The translations under genes and the position numbers were made by a program. 64,000 nt of DNA, taken from assembly GCF_004364335.1 (NCBI RefSeq), contig NZ_SOCR01000001.1, positions 248,001 through 312,000 of the forward strand. The letters run 5' to 3'. Under the pieces are notes generated by a model. The model did no database searches, was not told where the DNA came from, and worked only from the letters and a program-made list of their open reading frames with translations. The stretch comes from Pseudomonas graminis. Lineage in GTDB: Bacteria > Pseudomonadota > Gammaproteobacteria > Pseudomonadales > Pseudomonadaceae. Shown here piece by piece: positions 57,292-64,000 of this stretch (positions are counted from its first letter, which is position 1; every line of letters begins with the position of its first letter).

Positions 57292-58294
57292 GGAGCGTCT
57301 CCTCAAAGGGCTGAGTACTTTCGCCCGGCCGGATGTGGCACGGCAGGCAATGGGAAGTCGGGGCGGCGCCAGCAATCTGCGCCAGCAGTTGATCGATGAC
57401 GGTGGTTGCCAGCGCAGCGACGGGCTGGACCACGCTGCACAGGGTCGGGTGCATCTGAGTGCCGATGGCAATGCCGTCGAAACCGATGATCGACAGCCGC
57501 TGCGGCACCGCCCATCCCTGGCGGCGCAGTTCGGCGATGAGGCTGATCGCCAGTAGGTCGTTGGAGCAGACCAGCGCCGTCGGCGCGTGAGTGCCTCCTA
57601 GTAACGACGCGAGTACGCTGAAATCGGCCTGGGTGTGGCTGGGCATTTCGATGATGGGCATGGCGCTCAAGCAATGTTCACCCATGGCGTCGCAGTAGCC
57701 GGCATAACGCTGCCGCGCCCGGTCGGACTGCAGTGTCGGCCCCGCGACCATGCCGATGCGTCGATGACCGGCATCCAGCAGATAGCGCGTGGCCAGGGCC
57801 ATGCCGGCGCGGTTGTCCACCGAGACGGCGCTGTACTCGGTGCTGCCGGGCTGGTGATAGGCGAGGACAAAGGGCGTGTCTTCAGTGCTCAGGCTTTTCA
57901 GCACGCGATTGCTGTGGGCATCGGTCACAGTGAGCACCAGGCCATCGACGCGCTGGCGCAGCAGCTCTTCAACCACTGCGCTTTCACGCTCGGCGCTGTA
58001 ATCGGTGGTCGCCAGCAGCAGGTTGTATCCGCGCAACCGCGCGGCACGCTCCATGGCTTGAAACTGTTCAGCGAACACCGGATTGAGCAGGCTCGGTACG
58101 ACTACGCCAATGAGCTGGGTGGTTTGCAGGCGCAGCTGGCGGCCGAGCAGATTGGGCCGAAAACCCAGCTCACGGGCGGCGGCGAACACCTGGTCACGGG
58201 TCGTCGGGCGCACCACTTCGGGGGAGGCGAAACAGCGGGCGGCGGTCGCTCTGGAAACCCCGGCCACCCGTGCGACGTCTTTCAGGTCACTCAT
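57275..58294 (-). CDS. LacI-family transcriptional repressor of the ABC/phosphodiesterase operon
   Basis: A 339-aa LacI/GalR regulator. The N-terminal helix-turn-helix reads LKDVARVAGVSRATAARCFA with the hinge helix ELGFRPNLLGRQL. The ligand domain has IGVVVPSLLNPVFAEQ, DGLVLTVTDAHSN and CSNDLLAISLIAELRRQGW. I prefer the ATG at 58294 over the GTG two codons earlier. It overlaps the binding-protein gene, so it heads the six-gene operon, and a perfect 14-bp palindrome just upstream is its probable operator. Confidence 0.93.
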   Translation of the reverse strand: MSDLKDVARVAGVSRATAARCFASPEVVRPTTRDQVFAAARELGFRPNLLGRQLRLQTTQLIGVVVPSLLNPVFAEQFQAMERAARLRGYNLLLATTDYSAERESAVVEELLRQRVDGLVLTVTDAHSNRVLKSLSTEDTPFVLAYHQPGSTEYSAVSVDNRAGMALATRYLLDAGHRRIGMVAGPTLQSDRARQRYAGYCDAMGEHCLSAMPIIEMPSHTQADFSVLASLLGGTHAPTALVCSNDLLAISLIAELRRQGWAVPQRLSIIGFDGIAIGTQMHPTLCSVVQPVAALATTVIDQLLAQIAGAAPTSHCLPCHIRPGESTQPFEETLHDPLQ

Positions 58295-58305
58295 GATCAC
58301 TCGCT

Positions 58306-58319
58306 TGAGATCGATCTCA
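58306..58319. promoter_or_regulatory. Probable LacI-family operator
   Basis: TGAGATCGATCTCA is a perfect 14-bp palindrome with a central CG step, typical of LacI/GalR sites. It begins 12 bp upstream of the repressor ATG, suggesting autoregulation of the whole operon. Confidence 0.75.
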
Positions 58320-58414
58320 TTGGCGAGGACATTACGGCGTCAATGTGGCATTTCTGGGGCGGGGGTGTGACAGATTGAAGTTACCAGGGTGAGGCGGTAC
58401 AAGGTGTACGCCCC

Positions 58415-58505
58415 CTGTAGGAGCGCGCTTGCCCGCGAACACGGTACGCCAGGCGACATATTCGCAGCTGACACACCGCATTCGCGGGCAAGCGCGCTCG
58501 TACAA
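58415..58505. repeat. Inverted pair of GTAGGAGCGCGCTTGCCCGCGAA repeats
   Basis: Arms of about 25 bp (58415-58439 and 58481-58505) with the core GAGCGCGCTTGCCCGCGAA face each other across 41 bp, differing in a few positions. This is the second main class of Pseudomonas REP/BIME. It lies in the 288-bp gap between the repressor and the RTX gene; I see no gene in that gap. Confidence 0.88.
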
Positions 58506-58582
58506 TTGTCTGCGGGGTGTCAGCACCGTTCATGGCGGGCAATCGCGTCCGCCAATAGGCAAACGCGCAGATGCCGCTTCCC

Positions 58583-61165
58583 TCACGCGTCTGATAAGAC
58601 CACATGGTCCATCGCTGCCGGCACGCCCACGACCTTGATCTCGGCCGCATTCCCCGCCGCGCTAAAAGCAAAGTCCTCGGCCTTCAGGCTGTGGCTGTAA
58701 TCCCCCGCCAGGGTGACCTGGAATTTCTGGCCAGCGCTGTCCCCTTCGTTGCTGCGCACGTAAGTGCGGTCGCTGTTGGCGTTGTAGCTGACCTGCAAGG
58801 TACCGTCGCGACCGTTGCCCAAGCCGGTGAAGCCCAGCGCAGCAACATCCAGCGTGTCGTGGCCAGTGGTGAAATCAGTGATCAGGTCCGCCGCGCCGAT
58901 GTAGCTGTCGCTGATGTGATCGAAGCGGAAGGTGTCATCGCCGGAGCCGCCGGTGAGCTTGTCGCTGCCAGCACCGCCAACCAGTAAGTCATCGCCGACG
59001 CTGCCCGCCAGCACATCGTTACCCGCCAGACCCAACAAGGTGTCGTTGCCCCAGTCGCCATACAGCGTGTCGGCGGCTGCGGTACCGGTGGCGTTCACCG
59101 AAGTCAGCGGCTGAGACGAGTCGGTGCGCGTGTCGTCCGGGTTGGCGAACAGCACATTGCTGGCGGTCAGGTCATACAGGTGATTGCCGCTCAGCAGGAT
59201 TTCAAAGCGGTTACCGTCGGCGTCCGGCTCCAGCGACTTCAGCGCCGTTTGATCACCGGCCAGGTTCAGCACCACTTTGAGCGTGCCGTCATAGCCGTTG
59301 CCCAGGCCTTTGAAACCCAAGGCGGTGAGGTCGAGGCGATCATGGCCGTTGCTGTTGAAATCCGTGATCAGGTCGCGTTGCGCGTAGCTGCCGCTGGCAT
59401 CGTTGCGCAAGCTATCGCTGACGTTGGTATAGACGAAGGTATCCGCGCCGGCCCCACCCGTCAGCGTGTCGCCGCCGCTGCCGCCGACCAGCCGGTCTGC
59501 GCCGCCGTCGCCTGACAACGTATCGCGCCCGGCACCGCCGAGCAGCACGTCATCCGCAGCGGTGCCCAGCAACTTGTCGTCACTGGCCGTGCCGGTAATC
59601 GACGAAAAGAAATTCGCCGCGCTCAGCGTACTCACGTGATTGCCGTCCAGCGCCAGCTGAAAGCGGTTGCCGGCGGCATCGGCGTCCAGGCTGGAGAGGT
59701 AAGTAATGTCAGTGCCAGCGTTATACGTCGCCTTCAGCGTGCCGTTGTGGCCACTGCCCAAGCCGGACAATCCCAGCAGCGTCAGGTCGAGGCGGTCGCT
59801 GGCGTCGTTGAAGTCGGTGATGCGATCAGTAAAGGACGTGGTCGCCGTGCGGTAGCTGTCGCTGACCGAAGTGAAACGAAACACGTCGCTGCCGCTGCCA
59901 CCGCTGAGGCGGTCCGCGCCTGCACCGCCATGAATGACATCGTCACCGGCGCCACCATCAATGCGGTCGCGCCCTGCCCCGCCACTGATGAGTTCGTCCG
60001 AGCGGCTGCCGATCAGCGTGTCGGCGCCGGCACTGCCGCGCACGATCAGCACATCGCTGTTGTTGTAAACCTGACTTGCATTGCCCGCCGCGCTGATGTC
60101 GCCGGCGTGGGTGCCGTTGATGACGTTGCCGAAAATCACGCTGCCTTCGGCGCTTGCCACGTCCGACGGCACCTCGGCCACGCCCCAGGTCGATCCGGCG
60201 CCGCCGGTGATCAGGTTGTCGTAGACGAAGTTCTGCGTGCCGTTGTCGCTGCCCAGGTTGCGGATTGCGACTTCCGGCACGTCGTTGCTCTGCGCATTGG
60301 CGTGAATGACGTTATCGGACACCTCGATATGGGTCGTGCCTTGCAGATTGACACCCGAGCCGCCGTTGTCGTGGATGTCGAGGCGATAAACGCCGCCGTA
60401 TTCGATGCCGCGCATGTGCACGCCGTCGCCGCCGTTGCCATAGACGTCGCCGCCGATGACGCTGAAAAAGCCTGTGTCCACACCGCTTTCTTCGTGGACG
60501 TGAATCCCGTCGCCGGCGTTGCCCGACGCGAGGTTGTCGGTGAGCGACATCGCCACGCCGCCCATGCCGACATTGATACCGTTGCCGCCGTTGTCCAGGG
60601 CGCGGTTGTCCTGAAATGTCAATGCGGCCAGCGACCCGCCCAGTACAAACCCGTCGGCGGCATTGTCTGTGGCCGTGCTGTTGCGCACCGTCAAATGCAC
60701 CGACGCGCCGGTGAGGTCGAAACCGCTGCCACTGAAGTTCGTCGCCGTGACGCCGTCGATCAGCAGATTGGTACTGCTCGCCCCCGACTGAGACCAGCCA
60801 CTGACCTGCCCGCCGCCGTTGGCCTGATTGCCATCCAGCGAGAGATTGCTGACGGTCGCGTCTCTCACGGTGCTGCCTGCTACCACGCCCAACAGAGAGG
60901 TGGTGTTCGATGCGGCACCATCGGCCAGCTTGAGCACGCTGTCACCTGCGCCCTCACCGGTGAGGGTCACGTTGCTTTTCAGTGCCAGGGCGTTGCCCGA
61001 ACCGTCGCTGTCCGAGACAAGCCAGGTGCCGCCCGGTATGTAAACCTTGCCCCCACCCGCAGCGTTTGCGGCATCAATTGCGTTTTGAATGGCGACGGTA
61101 TCGTCAGTAACGGAGTCGCCCTTGGCGCCGTAATTGCGGATATCGAAAGTGGGGATGATGCTCAT
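58583..61165 (-). CDS. RTX beta-helix protein of the mannuronan C5-epimerase (AlgE) family, probably not an active epimerase
   Basis: An 860-aa secreted-type protein with no signal peptide. Residues about 5-360 form a parallel beta-helix starting with a pectate-lyase-like segment (FDIRNYGAKGDSVTDDT) and match the AlgE A-module. Three groups of GGxGxD calcium repeats follow (about 377-431, 525-580, 705-760), each with an R-module-like beta domain (ITDFNDASDRLDLTLLGL and similar), as in type I secreted AlgE enzymes. The catalytic motif YGFDPH of AlgE is here SGFDLT: Tyr149 becomes Ser147 and His154 becomes Thr152. Asp178 becomes Gly176 and His196 becomes Asn195, while Asp152 is kept. Loss of function or changed specificity is therefore likely. 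No type I secretion genes are in the window. Confidence 0.85.
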   Translation of the reverse strand: MSIIPTFDIRNYGAKGDSVTDDTVAIQNAIDAANAAGGGKVYIPGGTWLVSDSDGSGNALALKSNVTLTGEGAGDSVLKLADGAASNTTSLLGVVAGSTVRDATVSNLSLDGNQANGGGQVSGWSQSGASSTNLLIDGVTATNFSGSGFDLTGASVHLTVRNSTATDNAADGFVLGGSLAALTFQDNRALDNGGNGINVGMGGVAMSLTDNLASGNAGDGIHVHEESGVDTGFFSVIGGDVYGNGGDGVHMRGIEYGGVYRLDIHDNGGSGVNLQGTTHIEVSDNVIHANAQSNDVPEVAIRNLGSDNGTQNFVYDNLITGGAGSTWGVAEVPSDVASAEGSVIFGNVINGTHAGDISAAGNASQVYNNSDVLIVRGSAGADTLIGSRSDELISGGAGRDRIDGGAGDDVIHGGAGADRLSGGSGSDVFRFTSVSDSYRTATTSFTDRITDFNDASDRLDLTLLGLSGLGSGHNGTLKATYNAGTDITYLSSLDADAAGNRFQLALDGNHVSTLSAANFFSSITGTASDDKLLGTAADDVLLGGAGRDTLSGDGGADRLVGGSGGDTLTGGAGADTFVYTNVSDSLRNDASGSYAQRDLITDFNSNGHDRLDLTALGFKGLGNGYDGTLKVVLNLAGDQTALKSLEPDADGNRFEILLSGNHLYDLTASNVLFANPDDTRTDSSQPLTSVNATGTAAADTLYGDWGNDTLLGLAGNDVLAGSVGDDLLVGGAGSDKLTGGSGDDTFRFDHISDSYIGAADLITDFTTGHDTLDVAALGFTGLGNGRDGTLQVSYNANSDRTYVRSNEGDSAGQKFQVTLAGDYSHSLKAEDFAFSAAGNAAEIKVVGVPAAMDHVVLSDA

Positions 61166-61402
61166 GCGCTGCTCCTGCCTGGAATACTGACGACCTGTGA
61201 ACCCGTTGTCGCAACCGGTTCGGCGAACAGCTTGGACCGATGGAGTTCGTGATTGTTAGTACCGGTTCAGGGACTTTCGTCGGATGGGCATCACGGGGTT
61301 GCGTGGTACTTTTCGCTCAGCCCTTCGCTGGTGGGAGGGAAACGCCGGGTGACTGACCACCCGCGAATTCACTACATTCATTGCTCCACCCAGGCCCTAT
61401 CG

Positions 61403-61918
61403 ATGAACAGCTATCTGGCGCAGGCACACAATAATCAGTGGTCGAACCGGCGTTTGCTCTCGGCATGCCTTGGGTTAAGCGATGAAGAATTCCGGGCGCC
61501 GCGAACAGGTTTTTTCCCCTCGATCGAGCTGACCTTGCGGCACATACTGGATGTCGATCAGTTCTACCTGGCCGCGCTGACGTTTGATCCGGAAGGTCAA
61601 CGACAGGATCTGCCCGAGCGTTTGTCGCTGCCGGAAATCTTCCAGCTGCAAACCGCGGCAGACGTCCGACTTGTTACCTATTGCGAAGGTCTGAATGAGC
61701 ACGCGCTGAGTCGTCGAGCTGGCGTGATGCGAGCGACGGGCATTGTTCCGGAACGAGTGGATCGCCTGTTGCTGCATCTGTTCCAGCACCAGATTCACCA
61801 CCGTGGACAGGTTCACACCATGCTGTCCGGGACACGCGTACCGCCACCACAACTGGATGAGTTTTATCTGGATGGGGATTTGCCCTTGAGGGCGTCGGAC
61901 GAGCCTCTTCCCGGCTGA
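61403..61918 (+). CDS. DinB-family protein
   Basis: A 171-aa four-helix-bundle protein of the DinB/YfiT superfamily. The metal-binding histidines are at LRHILDVDQFYL and in the C-terminal HQIHHRGQVHTML (HxxxH). It starts NSYLAQAHNNQWSNRRLLSACLGLSDEEF, typical of the family. The ATG at 61403 follows a non-coding upstream stretch. The last four codons and the stop lie inside a REP element, so its C-terminus has been shaped by that repeat. The function is probably thiol-dependent or metal-dependent; the substrate is unknown. Confidence 0.88.
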   Translation: MNSYLAQAHNNQWSNRRLLSACLGLSDEEFRAPRTGFFPSIELTLRHILDVDQFYLAALTFDPEGQRQDLPERLSLPEIFQLQTAADVRLVTYCEGLNEHALSRRAGVMRATGIVPERVDRLLLHLFQHQIHHRGQVHTMLSGTRVPPPQLDEFYLDGDLPLRASDEPLPG

Positions 61919-62129
61919 AGCCGGTCCCACTGGATGTACGCAATATCACTGTAGGAGCCGGCTTGCTGGCGAATGCGATGGTTCAAGCGCTGCCGCAGCG
62001 AGCGTTCAAACGGGTTCGCCAGCAAGCCGGCTCCTACAGAGTGCCATCTGGTCCCGACCGGCCAGCGCTACAAAATTGCTGGCAGACACCGCGCATTGAA
62101 TGGGACCGGCTTTAGCCGGGAAGGCGTCA
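61904..62129. repeat. Dense REP/BIME cluster
   Basis: A forward CTTCCCGGCTGAAGCCGG REP (61904-61930) overlaps the end of the DinB gene. Next comes a perfect 24-bp inverted pair with core GAGCCGGCTTGCTGGCGAA (61950-61973 and 62015-62038, 41 bp apart). An inverted GGACCGGCTTTAGCCGGG REP (62101-62129) completes the cluster. Two REP classes thus occur side by side in one intergenic region. I see no gene between the DinB stop and the RcnB-like gene. Confidence 0.9.
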
Positions 62130-62179
62130 GACGTCACGCCATCATTCGTTGGCTGAGGATGGGGTGTCAGCCAATGGCG

Positions 62180-62494
62180 TCACTTGTGACCCTTTGCCTT
62201 CGGCACCATCTGTTTAATGGTCCCGGTCGGGATATCAATCAACGCGTATTTGTCCTTGATTTCCACCCACTGTTGATTCTCGTCCGGTGCGGCCAAGTGA
62301 CGTGCGCGCCAGTCCTTGATGGCCAGGCTTGGACGTTGGTACTGGTCAGGGGCGTTGTCGCCTTCCTTGATTTCCTTGACCCCTGCGCCCGGTCGCTCCA
62401 TGGTCACGCTTGGCTGTTCGGCAGCGTAGGAAAAGCTGCTGACTGCGCATACTGCGGTGAACAGCAGATGAGGGAGGTATTTCTTGGCGAGCAT
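62180..62494 (-). CDS. RcnB-family periplasmic protein
   Basis: A 104-aa exported protein with a signal peptide (MLAKKYLPHLLFTAVCAVSSFSYA). The mature C-terminal half WVEIKDKYALIDIPTGTIKQM fits the RcnB family, whose E. coli member modulates Ni/Co homeostasis in the periplasm. No cysteine or His cluster is seen. The ATG at 62494 gives a clean signal peptide; a longer frame upstream is rejected. It stands alone, far from the dmeRF pair in this window, so a functional link to that pair is only possible. Confidence 0.82.
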   Translation of the reverse strand: MLAKKYLPHLLFTAVCAVSSFSYAAEQPSVTMERPGAGVKEIKEGDNAPDQYQRPSLAIKDWRARHLAAPDENQQWVEIKDKYALIDIPTGTIKQMVPKAKGHK

Positions 62495-62643
62495 GATCAG
62501 GTCCTTTGGCAAACGAGTGCCGCTAACTGAGTAGAGATTGACGGTGTATCCGTCATGCTCTGACCGGGACTGATTCGCAGGAGTTCGATCTGATAGCATC
62601 GAGAGGCAGTGATCGGCTCAAACGTCGTCAGCACCCCGGCTGG

Positions 62644-62670
62644 CCCCTTCCCGGCCAAGCCGGTCCTACG
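62644..62670 (+). repeat. REP element (variant)
   Basis: A forward REP variant with CTTCCCGGCCAAGCCGG, one base shorter in the loop than the other copies, upstream of the GNAT gene. Confidence 0.8.
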
Positions 62671-62725
62671 AAAAGCAGCGCGTGCATCCCGCCGGATCGG
62701 CAGTGCCCCTGCAGGGAGAAACCGC

Positions 62726-63283
62726 ATGGACAGCCCGACGCTTCACACGACTCGACTGATACTGACCCCACTGTTGTTGACCGATGCGCCGGTGATTCAA
62801 CAGCTGTTTCCCCAGTGGGAAGTGGTCCGGTATCTGGACAGCCATGTGCCATGGCCCTACCCCGAAGACGGCGCGCTGACCTACCTCCGCGACGTCGCGC
62901 TTCCTGCTGTGGCAGAGGGGCGTGAATGGCACTGGACGATACGCCTGATCGGCGAACCGGCGCGGGTGATCGGCTGCATCAGCCTGCACGATCAGCTCAA
63001 AAACCACAGGGGTTTCTGGCTGGCGCCGCAGTGGCGTGGCCAGGGCTATATCCAGGAGGCGTGTGAGGTGATCAACGCCTTCTGGTTCGAAACCCTGCAG
63101 CGGCCGGTGATGCAGGTGCCCAAAGCGGCGGGCAATGAAGCATCACGAAGGATTTCTCAGCGCGAAGGCATGCGACTGATCGAGCGCCGGGACGGCCACT
63201 TTGTGTCTGGCGCCATGGTTCTGGAGCTCTGGGAGTTGACCCGCGATGAATGGTTGGCCAAGCGGCCACAGGGCTCGGGATGA
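62726..63283 (+). CDS. GNAT-family N-acetyltransferase (RimJ/RimL-like)
   Basis: A 185-aa acetyltransferase. The N-terminal LHTTRLILTPLLLTDAPVIQQLF is typical of the RimJ/RimL subgroup, and the acetyl-CoA loop is in GFWLAPQWRGQGYIQEACEVI, with motif Q/RxxGxG/A present as QWRGQGY. The next segment (AAGNEASRRISQREGMRLIERRDG) includes the Asn of the family. Its ATG follows GCAGGGAGAAACCG. It lies alone. The substrate could be a protein N-terminus or a small molecule. Confidence 0.92.
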   Translation: MDSPTLHTTRLILTPLLLTDAPVIQQLFPQWEVVRYLDSHVPWPYPEDGALTYLRDVALPAVAEGREWHWTIRLIGEPARVIGCISLHDQLKNHRGFWLAPQWRGQGYIQEACEVINAFWFETLQRPVMQVPKAAGNEASRRISQREGMRLIERRDGHFVSGAMVLELWELTRDEWLAKRPQGSG

Positions 63284-63326
63284 TGCAGCAGGCACTGGTT
63301 TCCCGGGACAATCAGCTGATTGCCTG

Positions 63327-63355
63327 TTGACCTGCTCCGCCTCAATCCCTAGGGT
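63327..63355 (+). promoter_or_regulatory. Candidate sigma-70 promoter for the MFS exporter
   Basis: TTGACC (63327-63332) and TAGGGT (63350-63355) with a 17-bp spacer, 31 bp before the start codon. Confidence 0.5.
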
Positions 63356-63386
63356 AGCCGGCCTTCTTTACCCCTCAGGAACCCCA

Positions 63387-64000
63387 TGTCCAGCCGCAGC
63401 AAACTCCCTTCCACCGTCTACCTTCTGGGCCTGACGATCTTCTCGCTGGTGACGGCCGAATTCATGGTCGCCGGCATGATGCCCGCGCTGGCCGACGCGT
63501 TCTCGGTCAGTCTCGCCCAGGTCGGCAACCTCATCGCCTTCTACGCCTTGGGCATGGCGATCGGCGGACCGCTTGTGACCGTCCTGCTGCTGTCCAGAGG
63601 CGTCAGCAACAAACGCTCGTTGATCGCTTTGCTCGTCTGTTATGTGGTGGCCGGCGCAATCGCCGCGGCCGCGCAAAGTTACCTCGTGCTTGCCGCTGCT
63701 CGCGTGGTCATGGGCATTGCCAGTGCCGTCTGTATCGGTCTGTGCATGACGGTGTGCGCAGGTCTGGTCACCCCGGAACGACGCGGCCGAGCGGTGTCGG
63801 TGGTCCTTGCCGGGCTAATGCTTTCCCCTGTGGTGGGCGTGCCGCTGACCACATGGGTGGAGCAACACTTCGGCTGGAGGGCGAGCGCCTGGCTGGTGGT
63901 GGTGCTGGCGATGCTTTGCACGGTGCTGGCGAGCAAGCGATTGCCGGCGAGCGCCAATGGCAGCGAACCGCCACTGCGCCAACAAGTGGCCGACATGAAG
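63387..64000 (+). CDS. MFS transporter, DHA1 family (partial, runs off right edge)
   Basis: The first about 205 residues of a major facilitator transporter. Six hydrophobic helices are seen, with motif-like stretches FSLVTAEFMVAGMMPALADAFSVSLAQVGNLIAFYALGMAIGGPL and AAARVVMGIASAVCIGLCMTVCAGLVTPERRGRAVSVVLAGL. This is the pattern of drug/purine efflux pumps of the DHA1 group. The ATG lies just after a candidate promoter. The C-terminal half lies outside the window. Confidence 0.92.

Noticed and set aside
59636..61252. 538-aa open frame on the plus strand
   Set aside because: Antisense to the RTX beta-helix gene; its Ala/Val-rich periodicity mirrors the repeats of the real gene.

Overview
The window looks like chromosome of a Pseudomonas species (P. 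syringae / P. fluorescens-like, environmental or plant-associated). The evidence is high-GC coding sequence, dispersed Pseudomonas-type REP/BIME elements (cores around CTTCCCGGCTGAAGCCGG and GTAGGAGCGCGCTTGC), and a gene set that includes an RTX beta-helix protein of the alginate-epimerase family, a cyclic beta-1,2-glucan synthase, DmeRF metal efflux and a bacteriophytochrome. No rRNA, tRNA, CRISPR array or intact insertion sequence was seen.

Region 1 (1-8.8 kb, minus strand) is a continuous signalling operon. It opens with a full stressosome module (rsbR, rsbS, rsbT), followed by an ATPase/PP2C-phosphatase fusion that could act as RsbX or RsbW, a soluble histidine kinase, a REC-PAS-HK-REC hybrid kinase, a bacteriophytochrome kinase and two single-domain response regulators, the last cut by the window edge. 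It links a sigma-B-type partner-switching sensor to red/far-red light and phosphorelay output without any sigma-B. Region 2 (9-22 kb) is mixed housekeeping and accessory material: a membrane protein, a DUF1615 lipoprotein, an isochorismatase and 2-hydroxyacid dehydrogenase pair, a HAD phosphatase, a two-gene radical-SAM DNA repair module behind a perfect LexA box, a hydrolase, azoR, an EamA exporter, a LysR regulator and a DUF2314-ankyrin membrane protein.

Region 3 (22.0-29.2 kb) is the strongest candidate for an under-described system. Seven genes, nearly all overlapping, encode a GNAT-like 'thermostable hemolysin', an acyl-adenylate ligase, a haem-oxygenase-like diiron enzyme with a complete ligand set, an SDR, an exported TPR protein and a QseB/QseC-like two-component pair. 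Two matching 17-bp boxes lie in the divergent promoter region shared with a cytochrome b561 gene. They fit the direct-repeat half-sites of that regulator family, so the cluster probably makes a small molecule under the control of its own sensor.

Region 4 (29.3-46.8 kb) holds a 2881-aa cyclic glucan synthase, a Crp-like regulator, PRC-barrel and DUF1275 proteins, a three-gene operon of exported proteins of unknown role, the dmeRF Co/Ni efflux pair and two small genes. Region 5 (46.8-52.7 kb) looks AT-richer and possibly acquired. It carries a PhnD-like binding protein coupled to a PAS-GAF-GGDEF-EAL protein, a small helix-turn-helix-like protein, and an AAA ATPase preceded by two blocks of helically phased TATAGA motifs.

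Region 6 (52.7-58.3 kb) is a LacI-controlled ABC importer with a metallophosphodiesterase, probably for an organophosphate. Region 7 (58.4-64 kb) has an RTX beta-helix protein whose expected epimerase active-site residues are mostly replaced, then DinB, RcnB-like and GNAT proteins and the start of an MFS exporter, interspersed with REP elements.
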